The notes beneath the pieces are model-generated. The model worked only from the letters and a program-made list of their open reading frames with translations, did no database searches and was not told the origin of the DNA. Below are positions 1 through 50,849 of a stretch of 64,000 nt of DNA, piece by piece. Source of the DNA: Gavia stellata (taxonomy: Eukaryota > Chordata > Aves > Gaviiformes > Gaviidae); NCBI RefSeq assembly GCF_030936135.1, contig NC_082595.1, positions 113,414,334 to 113,478,333 of the forward strand. The letters are read 5' to 3'. The position numbers were made by a program, and so were the translations under genes. Positions within the stretch are counted from its first letter, which is position 1, and each line of letters starts with the position of its first letter.

Positions 1-820
1 GTGTCTGTCCATCACTGTAGGGCATCAGCAAGACCCCAGCTGCAGTGCTTGGAAGCTCATCCTGCATGTGCCGTGGCTGGGCTCAGCGACAATCCTCCCT
101 GCCCGCCTATTAAAGGGGACTTTGCGCATCAGTATTATTTCCAGCCCTGTTTTTGTTGGGATTTTGCCAGGTGGTGCCGGGGAGCCGGGTCCTGGCTTGG
201 GGTGTTCTGTAGCCCCATTCATGTGCATGGAGTTTGTTCTGTTTGAATTGTACAAAGTGTCTTTTGCACAGCACAGAAATGGTTTTTTCTTTTTTCTTCT
301 TTTTTTTTTTTTTTTTTAATTTAAAAGGTAAGCAGGGGGGAGCCCCTAAGCCCTGCCCCCTCTCTGCACCCCCCTCTGCAGCTGCCTCTGGCACCAGTCA
401 CTACCCTCTCCCCCGGGCAGAGGGAGCCGGGGGTGGCCGGGCTCCCGCAGCACCTGCCTGGCGCTTTGCCTGCCTCTTCTGCTCCCCTCTGGCTGCACTT
501 TGTTTACTGGTTTTGCACAGCCGCTCAGCCCTGCGCTTCGGCGCGCACTGGAGGCGCAGGGCTGCGGTCTGTGCTGACTCTGGGCTGTGGCCCCTGCAGC
601 CTTCCCGCCCCCCCCGTGCTGCCCCCCCTTCCCGTGCACCGCGGGCCGCCGGGGGGGGCTGCAGCGGCCGCGGGGCCCGTGGGCAGCGCTGGGCCCTGTC
701 CCCGCGGCCCCGTCCCTCCCGTCGCGGGGTGCTTGGCGGGGCTGGGCGTGGCGCCGCCCGTGCATCTCATTTCTATCATTTCCTATTTTTAATAAAACTG
801 TTTTGTAAATACGCGACTGC
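1..820 (+). other. NRBP1: 3' UTR end of an upstream plus-strand gene, probably NRBP1
   Basis: No frame in this stretch reads as a recognisable protein, and it ends in a canonical AATAAA at 791 followed by a T/G-rich tail, so it looks like the last part of a 3' UTR. It contains a run of about 17 T near 300 and turns GC-rich after 590. The name is an inference from gene order only: in human, NRBP1 lies immediately upstream of KRTCAP3 on the same strand. No NRBP1 coding sequence is visible, so another upstream gene remains possible. Confidence 0.45.
791..796 (+). terminator. Poly(A) signal AATAAA of the upstream gene
   Basis: A canonical hexamer in an A/T-rich island, followed by TGTTTTGTAAAT, which fits a cleavage and downstream element. 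It lies only about 130 bp before the KRTCAP3 start codon, so the upstream gene ends almost inside the KRTCAP3 promoter. Confidence 0.7.
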
Positions 821-923
821 TGCCTCTTTCCGGGCTCGGGCGCGGGGGGGGGCCGGCCCGGCCCTGCCCTGTCCTGCCCCGGGGCGGTGCCGGCGGCGGG
901 CGGCTCTCCCGGCGGCGGCGGCC
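797..923 (+). promoter_or_regulatory. KRTCAP3: KRTCAP3 promoter / CpG island core and 5' UTR
   Basis: This short, very GC- and CpG-rich interval separates the upstream poly(A) signal from the KRTCAP3 ATG. No TATA box is visible. The CpG-rich character continues through exons 1 and 2 to about 1700, typical of a CpG-island promoter. The transcription start cannot be placed from the sequence. Confidence 0.5.
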
Positions 924-2975
924 ATGGGCGGCAGGCGCGGGGGGCCGGGGGCGCTGGCGGAGCCGCGGCGGCTGATGCGCGCAGGGCTGTGGCTGATCGT
1001 GCTGGGCCACGGCAGCCTGCTGCTGGGCGCCATCGTGCACGGCTCCGTCCTGCGGCACGTGGCCGGCCCCAGCCGCGCCATCACCCCCGAGTACGCGGTG
1101 GCCAACGTGGTGTCCGTGGGCTCCGGGCTGCTGGTGAGAGCCGCGGGGCCGGGCGGCGGGAGGGGGGGAGCCGGCCCTGCCCGAGGCGCGTGTCGAGCGC
1201 GGCTCTCTCCCCGCAGAGCATCGCCGTGGGCATCGCCGCCATCCTGGTGTCGCGCAACCTGTCCCGGGCAGCGCTGGTGAGTGCGGGGCCGCGGGGTCAG
1301 CAGCCGAGCGGGGCCGGGGGCATCGGCGCGGCCCGGCCCCCACCGGCAGCCGCTCCCCTGGACCTTGTCCCCGTTGGCTCCTTCCGCCTCGGCGGCTCGC
1401 GGGCTCGTGCGTGTCGCCTGCTGCCCCGGCCCAGCCCTGCCGGCCGCGGCGGGAGGCGGGGGGGGGGTACCGGGCCCCGGCGCGCGGCGGAAGCGCTTCA
1501 CGCGGCGGGTGAAGGCGCAGCCGAGGTCGGGCGTCCCTCGGGGGGCTTACGCAGGGGGGTCTGCATGAGGCAAGGCTGCTGCTGCGGGGGACCTCGGCTC
1601 TCGGGGGGGCTGGGGCTGTGCTGGGGCTCCCCGGGGGCAGGAGCCTGTGCGAGGGGCCGCCCGTGGCTCTGGGCTCGCGGGGGGGGCGAAGGATGTGAAA
1701 GGTGCAAAAGCCTCATCCGAGTGCGGGGCCGAGCCATGCTGGAAGGGCAAGAGGTTGCATGTGCTTGCTCGGTGCAGACCTCGGTGGAGTTCCCAGCACC
1801 CCCATTGCCCTACAGAGCGGGTGCGTGGCGCTGCGGTGTGTCTGGCCCCCTGCAGTGGCAGTGCCCAGCCCTGCCGTTTGCCCCCTGCTCTGGCCACCCC
1901 ACTCTCATGTGTTCTCCTTGCTGCCTGCAGCACTGGACCCTACTGAGCGTGTCCCTGTTGAACTGCCTCCTGTCCACAGCATGCAGCGTGGGCCTGGCAC
2001 TGGCCATTGCCCTCACCATTCACAGCCGGGGCGGGCACCTCGTCAGGGGCTGCAACAGCTCTGCACTGCCTGCTGACGCCCGTGCAGCCATAGCGACCAA
2101 CGACTGTCCTTTCAACACCACACGCATCTATGTGAGTCTGCAGGACCACCCCCCAATCCCTCCCATTCTTCCTCTTTTTCCCACTGCTTCCTCTCTTCCT
2201 TTTTCTTCTTTCTCACTCCCTCTCAATCCCTCTCTCTCCCTCTTTTCCTCTCCCTCTCCCTCCCTCTCCCTTTTTTTCTCTCTCCCCCCCCCCCCCCCCT
2301 TCTCTCCCCCCTTGCCTGCACAGTCTCTCTGCTCAGCCGCGTGCCAGTGGGCTGGGTGCAGTGGACCATGCTCCCTGAGGGACCTCCAACTCTCTGCTCT
2401 GCAGGACACAGCCCTGGCGCTCTGGTTCCCCTCCATGGTGCTGGTGGCTGCAGAAGCTGTGCTGTCTGGCAGGTGCTGTTTGGTGGCCCTGATCTTCCGG
2501 GGCATTGGGCCCTGTGTACACAGCTACAGCAAAGAACAGGTACGCTCCATCAATCCGGACGGGTCTCCCTGCCTCTGCCCCATCACTGCAGCCTTTTTGC
2601 TGCATTTTGAAGGTGTTGGGTTCTGCTGGGCCCTTGTGCCCATACAAGCAGGCTGTGCAGCAATGGGAGGGGGAATGTCAAATTTGAACCTCTTCTAGCC
2701 AGCCTTGGTGACAGACTGGCACCCTTTCGTCTTGGGTAGTTACAGAGGGACCCTCCTCATCATCCCTCTGATAGCCAAGTCTGTTCTTTCCTGGCTGTCC
2801 TGAGCAAATGCTGGCCCCCCCAACCTGGCCCAGCCCTTCACACATCCCTGCAACCCTCCACCTCTTTTTTTTTTTTTCTTTTCCTCTCTAGCTGTCCAGG
2901 CCAAGTACGGTGAAGGAGGAGCCACCACGTGAGATGCAGCAACTCCTGGCGGGGCTGGCTGAGTCTTGCACCTAG
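924..2975 (+). CDS. KRTCAP3: Keratinocyte-associated protein 3 (four-pass membrane protein)
   Basis: Five coding exons: 924-1133, 1217-1276, 1931-2131, 2405-2539 and 2892-2975, all with GT/AG borders. All junctions are phase 0, giving 229 codons plus TAG; the human protein is slightly longer. It belongs to the small TMEM54/KRTCAP3 family, whose molecular role is poorly known. Four hydrophobic segments are visible at roughly residues 18-40, 59-83, 92-120 and 159-188. The loop between segments 3 and 4 carries two N-glycosylation sequons (Asn132 in NSS, Asn152 in NTT) and cysteines, so it probably faces the lumen or outside. Family hallmarks include [18 protein letters not shown] in exon 1, CPFNTTRIY at the end of exon 3 and DTALALW at the start of exon 4. 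The ATG has a good context (GCCATGG). The short C-terminal tail is polar and diverged. The next gene, IFT172, converges on it, as in human. Confidence 0.93.
2227..2313 (+). repeat. Uninterrupted polypyrimidine tract with a C16 run in KRTCAP3 intron 3
   Basis: 87 consecutive C/T bases made of degenerate TCTCCC units, including a run of 16 C at 2284-2299. It sits within a longer, mostly pyrimidine stretch (about 2148-2320), roughly 90 bp before the exon 4 acceptor. Such mirror-like polypyrimidine DNA can form triplex structures and is prone to length variation and sequencing error. Confidence 0.85.
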
Positions 2976-3665
2976 CTGGAGAGGTGAGTGCAGTGCACGG
3001 GCTATGCTAGGGGGACTGGAGGGGGCAGGCTGTGCTGTCAAGAGGGACCCTGCCCACACCAGCCCCTTGAAACGTCTCTTTCGAAGCGTATGCTACAAAT
3101 ACTGGCCAGAGGTGTCGGCATACGCCTGGCCCTGCAGCACAGTCCTGCACTCATGCGTGCTCTTTCACTCCCAGGTGGTGCTGTAGGAGTGCTGCCATCC
3201 GGCGAGGTGAAGCTGCACCTGCCCCGTGCTCCTGCCCCAGGTGTAGGTGTGGGTAGGGTGGGCTGCAGGGGGGCAGGGGTGTGCCCCCCCCCCCCAGCCC
3301 CCCCCCCACCTGGGACAAACCCTGTGGGTTCCAGACACAAGCTGCCCAGGGTCAACAGGCAGCCTTTGCCCAGCAGGTGCCACAGGCCCCGGATGCTCTT
3401 CCCTTCTCTCCCCACACAGCACAGCCCTTCCTGGCCCACTAAAGGCTCCAACGGTCTTCTGCATGCAGCGGTGGGGGCAGGCGGAGGTGCTGGGGCCTGG
3501 CAACAGCCAGGACTGGCCCGGGTCCTGGTGACGCTGCTGCAGAGCAGGCAGGGTCAGCTTGCTGTGCCTGTGCTCGGGCAGGGTAAGGAGTGGAAGGTGA
3601 AGAACCCCTTTGTTGTGAGCCTCTGTTGTTTCCCTGAGTAAATAAACTTTTAATTTTCACACTGG
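2976..3665 (+). other. KRTCAP3: KRTCAP3 3' UTR, possibly spliced
   Basis: Non-coding sequence from the stop codon to the AATAAA at 3641. A strong donor (GAG then GTGAGT at 2984) lies 8 nt after the stop codon. An acceptor ending CACTCCCAG at 3174 follows, so part of the UTR may be removed as an intron. C-runs near 3287-3310 make the opposite strand G-rich. Confidence 0.6.
3641..3646 (+). terminator. KRTCAP3: KRTCAP3 poly(A) signal AATAAA
   Basis: Canonical hexamer followed by a T-rich element (ACTTTTAATTTTC). It is the first such signal after the KRTCAP3 stop codon and precedes the convergent IFT172 poly(A) signal by about 330 bp. Confidence 0.8.
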
Positions 3666-3969
3666 CTGCTCTAAGTGGCTCCCCAGGGTAGATGCCACCC
3701 GGGAGCTCGGCCCACTGATGGGAGGACAGTGCAGCTGGTGTGCAAGCCCATCTCCATGCTTGCCCTCCACCCGGCACAGGGATGTAGGCAGATACATGGT
3801 CCCAGTGTGAGAGTCACCCAGTAGGGTGGAGGGTACATGTTTCACATAGCTAGGTTGAGGCCAAGAGAGAAACGTGTATGGGGTTACAGCCCTGTGCCGT
3901 GGGAGCTACATGTGTTCCTGGGCTCAACATCCCTTGACAAACAGGAGCACAGCAGGGTTGAGAGACGTG

Positions 3970-3975
3970 TTTATT
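3970..3975 (-). terminator. IFT172: IFT172 poly(A) signal (AATAAA on the minus strand)
   Basis: TTTATT on the plus strand reads AATAAA on the minus strand, 55 nt beyond the IFT172 stop codon. The IFT172 3' UTR is therefore very short, of the order of 80 nt. Confidence 0.8.
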
Positions 3976-4030
3976 GGGGGTGGAAATGGAGGGTGCTGAA
4001 GACCAGGACTGAAAGCTGCCACAGCCCAGC

Positions 4031-45266
<41,236 letters not shown>

Positions 45267-45342
45267 TGCGCCGAGCGCCGGGCGCGGGGCCGGGCCGGGT
45301 CCGCACCGCCGCCGCCGCCGGGCCTACCTCGCCCCGCCCCCC

Positions 45343-45356
45343 GTTGCCTCGGCAAC
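45343..45356. promoter_or_regulatory. Perfect X-box (RFX binding site) GTTGCC-TC-GGCAAC
   Basis: A 14-bp palindrome matching the RFX X-box consensus GTNRCC(N0-3)RGYAAC at every position. It lies 76 bp upstream of the IFT172 ATG and 133 bp upstream of the LDLRAP1-like ATG. RFX factors, and DAF-19 in nematodes, drive ciliary genes including IFT172/osm-1 through such sites, so function here is well supported by family knowledge. Confidence 0.85.
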
Positions 45357-45376
45357 CGCAGCGCCTCCGCCGCTGC

Positions 45377-45384
45377 TGACGTCA
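45377..45384. promoter_or_regulatory. Perfect cAMP-response element TGACGTCA
   Basis: Full palindromic CREB/ATF site, 20 bp from the X-box on the LDLRAP1-like side, in a CpG-island promoter where such sites are commonly functional. Confidence 0.65.
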
Positions 45385-45447
45385 GCGCGCCGAGCCCAGC
45401 GGCAGACCGCCCCCCCGCCCGGGCCTCCTGCCGCCCCGCTACCGGCA

Positions 45448-45487
45448 CGGCTCGGCTCGGCTCGGCTCGGCTCCGGCTCCGGCTCCG
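45448..45487. repeat. CGGCT pentamer repeat just before the LDLRAP1-like ATG
   Basis: About four GGCTC pentamers followed by three related CCGGCT hexamers, ending two bases before the start codon. It lies in the presumed 5' UTR and may vary in copy number. Confidence 0.75.
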
Positions 45488-45489
45488 CC

Positions 45490-48400
45490 ATGGAGGCGCT
45501 GCGGGCGGCGGGGCGCGCCGTGCTGCGGAGCCCGCGCCTCGCCCGACACGGCCTGGGGCTCCGCCGGCGGCGCAGTGAGTGTGGGCCGCGGCTGCCGGGG
45601 AGAGGGCGGGCGCTGCAGGCCGGGCTCGGGCTCACCTGTGGCGCGGGCCGGGCGGGGTATCCCTCCGGGCCTGCCCCGCTGCCGGTGCGCCGGCGATGGG
45701 GCGGGAGCCCGTGTCTCGGCTTGGCTGGGGCCGTGCCGCGGGGCCGCGGGCCGAGGCGGGCTGGCGGCGCTGTGGGGGGCGGTGTGGGGTCCGGGGGACG
45801 GGCTGTGGCTGCCGGCTAAGGTGGAGGGGCGATGCTGTGGGGAGCGGTGGGGGGGGCTGTCGGCCGGGGGACGGGCTGTGGCCGTGGGCTGGCGGCACTG
45901 CGGGGCAGCGGCGGGGCTGTGGAGCCCGCTGTGGCAGTATCTGGGGGCAGGCAATGGGGCTGCAAGCTGAGGCGGGCATCAGCGCTGTGGGCTGCTTGCC
46001 TGGACCTCCCTGCCACGCTCCCCTGGCTGCAGCCTCTTGCCCCACTTCTGAATTGAGGCCGCCCGCGCCGGTGGGCTGAAAGGCCTTGGGTGGCTGTGAC
46101 AGGCAGTGCCGCTGGGGCCAGGTGCTGGAACGCCCTGTACCCTGCCTGTGTGCGCCCTCCCCAGCCTGTGCAGGCCTTGTCCTCCCGAACCGCTGCGCCT
46201 GGTTCTCTGCAGGCGCGGGCATGCAGTGAGTGTGGCAGGCCTGCACATCGCTCACTGCAGGCTGACTGCCATGCTGTCTGCAGCACAGCCAGATCCGAGA
46301 CTGACCCCGCAGACCCAGCAGGAGGGCTGTGCCTAGGCTTTCTCAGTCATAGCTGCCCAAAGGCTTTACTGGAGCGGCAGAGCTCACTCTGGCAGGCCTG
46401 GCACGTGTGGGCTGTTCTCAAAGTTCAGAGCGAGACAGCGTTCCTCTACCCTGGCGAGAGATCCCTAATGCCTGCATGGTGCCAAGTGGGTTCCCTGGTA
46501 GTTGTAATTAGTGCAGGAGTATGCTGTGCAAATAAGGTCTCACCATTTCCCTGTGGGTTCAGGTTATTCTAGTTATGAGTCAGAGCCTTCTGCAAGTGTG
46601 CCAGTAATGTTCAGGGAGCTAATCCCAGGAAAGAGATGAAAAATAACCCTGAAAAGTATTAGCTTAGTGTGAACAGTAGATACCCACGCAATTCCCAGGG
46701 AAGTGTACAAACCCAGTGTTTGCAGCAGAGCATGTAACTTCTGTGTTCCTCATTTCCTCCTCTGTGGGATGAATCCCCAAGACGAAGGGAGAGACTGTGA
46801 CTCCCTGTGTCTTAGCCCTTCTGCATACCTCCTCTCTCACCATCCTTCTGCCCTTTAGGATTTGAGGAAAGTAAATGTGTGCTAACATCTGCTTCAGCTC
46901 CCCTTGAAAATTATCACCAGGAAGTGCTTGGCACAAGAGAAGTGTGTGTTTGTGTGTGCCACACTAGTCTGATAACTAAAGCTTTTGCCCTCAATGAGAG
47001 TGAACTTTCTGTTGAAGCCAATGGCTTTGTCTTGTGGGAGCAGAGGTCGAATGGATGCTTCTATGGTGCTTGCTTTGCGTGTTTTTTTGGTGTTGGCACC
47101 GACTATAGAGCCAGAGCTCCTTCTCCTACCAGCACATCCACTGTGTGGCAGAACATGCTGGTGAAATGGACTGGTTTCTGAAGGAAGCTGGAGATGCTGA
47201 GGACTCTCCCTAGGGAATTTTCCCTGAGTGAACACACAATCACCCACTGTTGGGTTTTTTGTGGTGGTTTTCTTTTTTTTTTTCCCTTGACTGCAGCAAT
47301 GGGGTTTGAAAAGAGAGGACACAGGAAACAGAAGCCAGTGCTCCTTTAATTCTGTGACCTGCAAAGTAATGCAGGTGGGAGCTCTCATAGAATCATTTAG
47401 GTTAGAAAAAGACCTTTAAGATCATCGAGTCCAATCAATGATCCTCCTCCCTCTGTGCGTTGGAGTTCATCCATAAAATGTGTTTTCCTGGAAGCTAGTT
47501 TGCATCCTTAATATACCAGTCTGAGCTCTTCCTTAACACAGAACCTGTGTGGTGCAGTTGTTTCCAACTTGGACCGCGAGTGCTGGACAAGCTACTCCTT
47601 CCCTGGCAGCCTGCTTCTGCAAATGGTAGCTACCAGAGGGTTTGGCTTTGGTTACACTGGGACAACTTGGGGATTTTGATCTGACCGAGTGTGGCAGTAA
47701 ACGGTACTGTTCCTGAGGAGTGCCAGCGGCTTAGGTGGGTGAGGTGAATGCAGCGCAGAGCACATCCTGCTTGTAGTGAAATAGATGAGACCTGGAAATG
47801 CAAAGTTTTTGCAGATAGCACTGAACACTGCAGCATCTGAGGCGCTATGTGGCTATGCAGGAGCTTACTGTCTGTGCTGACAGAGCCTGTACCTCCAGGG
47901 ATGGAGGACTAAAAGCTTTGAGGGTGAACTGTCCTCTCGTTCTGTTTCTCTTCCAAGAATGTCACAGAGCCAAGAGAGTGCCCTGCTGAGTGCAGGTAGC
48001 AGCACTGCTGCTGGGAGCAGTGAAGCTGCAACCAGGTGGGGTGGCTCTGCTGGGACTAGCCATGGGGCCGCTGGCATATGGCTTATGCTGCTAAGGGATT
48101 TTGTCTTTGCAGAGCTTCCTGAGAGCTGGGCTGATATGCAGGAGCCACTGCTTGAGGGAATGTGCTTCACACTCAAGTATCTAGGCATGACGCTGGTAGA
48201 AAAGCCCAAAGGAGAAGACATGGCTGCTGCTGCCATCCGCCGGATCGTTGCCACAGTGAGAGCTGGCCCTGGGGCCCTGCTGGGCTGGGGTGGAGAAGAG
48301 CCAATTCAGAACTCAGCCCCTGGACCCTGGGAAGTGTCCATGTCCCAGCCCTGAACCCCAGCTAGGGACCGTGCTGCTCCCAAGAGGAGGGTGGCATGCA

Positions 48401-50420
48401 AGAGGCTGGCTGGTCTCTGCCTGTGTGCTGTGGGGGAAGCCGCCTTCCTGCAGGACAGCTGCTGCTGCCTGCTCCCACACCTGGAACGTGATTAGGAGCA
48501 GAGCTGTGCCTGTCGCAGCGTGGAGAGGAGGGTGAAGTATCGGGGGAGGTGGGGTCTGTCCTTTCCTGTATGCATGGCAGTAGTGTGAACAGATTCCAGG
48601 GGTGTTCTGTGCAGGGCATGCCTGATCTCTAGGCTCTGCTTTCCCATCCCTATGGCAGGAGCCTTTGCAGCAAGGGTCCAAGTGGGGGTGGCACTCCGTA
48701 CAGAGTCTGGGGGACTCCTGCCAGCGAGGGGGGTGAAGACCCTTGCTAGATTTGCAGAGGTGTCTGGTGTCTCCCCACTGCCAGGCACGGGTGGGAGCTC
48801 GCAAGTTCCAGAAGGTGATTCTGACAGTGTCTCCGAGGGGCATCTCGCTGCAGGATGCAGACACAAAGGAGATGGTTGAGAACATCTCTATCTACAGGTG
48901 GGCATGGCATGTGGAGGGCCTGGGTGTTCCCCAGCAGCCAGCTAGAGACTAATGGGATCTTGAGCAGCCAGGGAGGGCTGGGCCTTCTGTCAGTGGTACC
49001 TTCAAGTTTAGGTTTTCCTTTGGCTCCCTGAGGCCTGTGCCCTCTCCTTGCTGTGCCCCACAGCACTGCCTGGGGCTGAATGCAGGCAGAGTCCTGGGTG
49101 GCCTTGAGTTCTGGGTCAGTCCATCTGTCTTTTCCCAGGGCCCTGCTTGTCTCTTCTGGCATTCTGGATGTTGAGGCTGATGGTCAGAAAGCCCCCACAG
49201 CTAGGGCAGGACTGCATGTCTGGCTGTGTCCACTGACATAGGACCGCCCTTCTGGCTGCAATGGGATGAGGGTGCCATGGACTGCAGCTTACTAAGGCTG
49301 GCTAAAGGCAGTTGCTGTGAGAGCTGATGTGGGTTATTTTTATGGCTGCCAGCTGTGCGTTGGCTGGGTTGGGTGTCTGTGGGTGCTGGGTGTGAGGGGA
49401 GCGCGGCTGCAGGCTGGTGACTAGATGAGAAGCAGAGACAGGACATCTCTTTGGTGCAAAATTTGGGTCTTGGCACCAGAGCTCATGTGTCAAGGCAGAC
49501 CGTCCTACTGACTGGCCTCCAACCGTGTCCTTGGCAGCAATCACCCACCCTTCTGTGCTCCTTTTCTCTCAGTGCTTGAGTTCATATGTTGGGGTTGAAC
49601 TGAGCATAGAGGACCGAGAAGCACACTGGGGCAATGCAGGAGGGAGTGCTTGTGGATGCAGTGATCTCTTACTAGCTGTAGGTGCCAGGCAGCTTCTGGC
49701 CCCTGCTGGGGGGTTGGGCTGCCTGATCATCTGGGGCAGATGAAAGCCTCAGGCTGTCAGCACTGCTTGTTGGTGTGTTGGGAGCACAGCAGAAGACATG
49801 TGCTGAGGTCCCTTATTGCCCTGAGCAGCTCCTCTCTGCCTGCAGGATCTCCTACTGCACAACAGACAAGCTGCAGAACAAAGTCTTCGCTTATGTTGCC
49901 CAAAGCCAGGAGAGTGGGGCACTGGAGTGCCATGCCTTCCTCTCACCCAAGAAGAAGATTGTAAGCACTTCCCTTCTGCTCTTGGCTCTATGAGGTAAGG
50001 GTGGGAGCAAGGGCCTTCCTTCTGCCCCTCCAGAGAGAGAAGGCCCTTACCTCTGTGCATTTCGGCTGGAAGTGGAGGCAGGGTGTACATGTGTGCTCGC
50101 ACACTGCAGAGGCAGGTGGTGAGCCAGGGGAGGTTCTTCTGTCCCAGCTTCTCTGGCATCTCCTCTTGGGGATGGCTGGCCCACATGGCTAGACAGACAC
50201 AGCAGTGAGTTCTGGCCTTCCATGTGCATGCTCTGCAGGGAAAGGCAGCGAGGGAGGCTTGGGGGCTCTCAGATCTCATGGCAGTGGGGTTGTCTTGGCT
50301 TGAGGGCCCAGATGGAAGGAGACATTCCCCCTCTTTCTTGTACACAGGCCCAGGCTGTGACTTTGACCGTGGCCCAGGCCTTCCAGATGGCACTGGATCT
50401 CTGGGAAGCAGCACATGCAG
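45490..50420 (+). CDS. LDLRAP1 (ARH)-like PTB adaptor, exons 1-5 (N-terminus and PTB domain)
   Basis: Exons 45490-45574, 48113-48255, 48785-48897, 49846-49960 and 50348-50420 join in phase with GT/AG borders and encode about 176 residues. The protein is very close to LDLRAP1/ARH, the adaptor that binds FDNPXY tails of LDL-family receptors and links them to clathrin-AP2. Hallmarks: [15 protein letters not shown] at the N-terminus, [20 protein letters not shown] (PTB strand 1), [42 protein letters not shown], and the final PTB helix [18 protein letters not shown]. The ATG context is good (GCCATGG). The exon layout of the PTB part follows the LDLRAP1 pattern as I know it. LDLRAP1 itself maps elsewhere in human (1p36), so I call this a paralogue rather than give it that symbol. 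An orthologue moved here is not excluded. Confidence 0.87.
45575..48112. other. Intron 1 of the LDLRAP1-like gene
   Basis: A 2.5-kb intron. Its first 700 bp are CpG-rich, the downstream shore of the divergent promoter. The remainder is ordinary, with a T-run near 47272 and one CR1 tail fragment. No exon is seen. Confidence 0.5.
47384..47440 (-). mobile_element. Short CR1 3' tail fragment, antisense, in intron 1 of the LDLRAP1-like gene
   Basis: CATAGAATCATTTAGGTTAG, AAAAGACCTTTAAGATCATC and GAGTCCAATC are the inverted CR1 3' end; only about 60 bp remain. Confidence 0.75.
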
Positions 50421-50849
50421 GTAGGAGGAGTTTCTCAAACACATCCCTCTGCCTAGCCCTGGGATCAGGGTCTCCAGTGTGGGACTGGAGCTGGGCTGTG
50501 TGGAGGAGGAGATAGCTCACTGCCTGGCTTGTGAAACACAGCAAGCAGGGAGAGTGTTGTCTCTGCTGTTGTGTTCTCTGCCGCTGCCCCACCTGGGGAG
50601 TCTGCCCTATCTCTGGCTGGGGTGGGCATGTCCCTGCTATCCATGCTGAACTCTTCTACATTGCTGTGCTGTAGCACAGCTGAGGGCCCTGGGGTACATG
50701 CCCTGAGCAGTGATCCCCCACCCTTGTTTGCACCCTCCCGCAGGCACAGCAGGGGTATCAGTCCCTTGCCCACAGTCCTGCCTGTAAATCCCCTGCTGGG
50801 CCTTCTCCAGGTTGCAGGCACTAACTCTGCTGCTTTTGCCCTGTCCCAG

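Larger units (their letters stand above)
45267..45489. promoter_or_regulatory. Divergent CpG-island promoter of IFT172 and the LDLRAP1-like gene
   Basis: Only 223 bp separate the two start codons. The interval is very GC- and CpG-rich, has no TATA box, and carries GC-box-like CCCCGCCCC sequence (about 45333-45341), a perfect X-box palindrome and a perfect CRE palindrome. Both genes must start within it, unless an unseen upstream non-coding exon exists. Confidence 0.85.

Noticed and set aside
887-2698. A single long open frame of about 600 codons over KRTCAP3
   Set aside because: It reads through introns and for the first exons in a different frame. It is open only because of high GC; the spliced five-exon model matches the family.
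45579-46286. Several long open frames on both strands downstream of the divergent promoter
   Set aside because: They are proline/arginine/alanine-rich CpG-island artefacts inside intron 1, with no family resemblance or conserved start.
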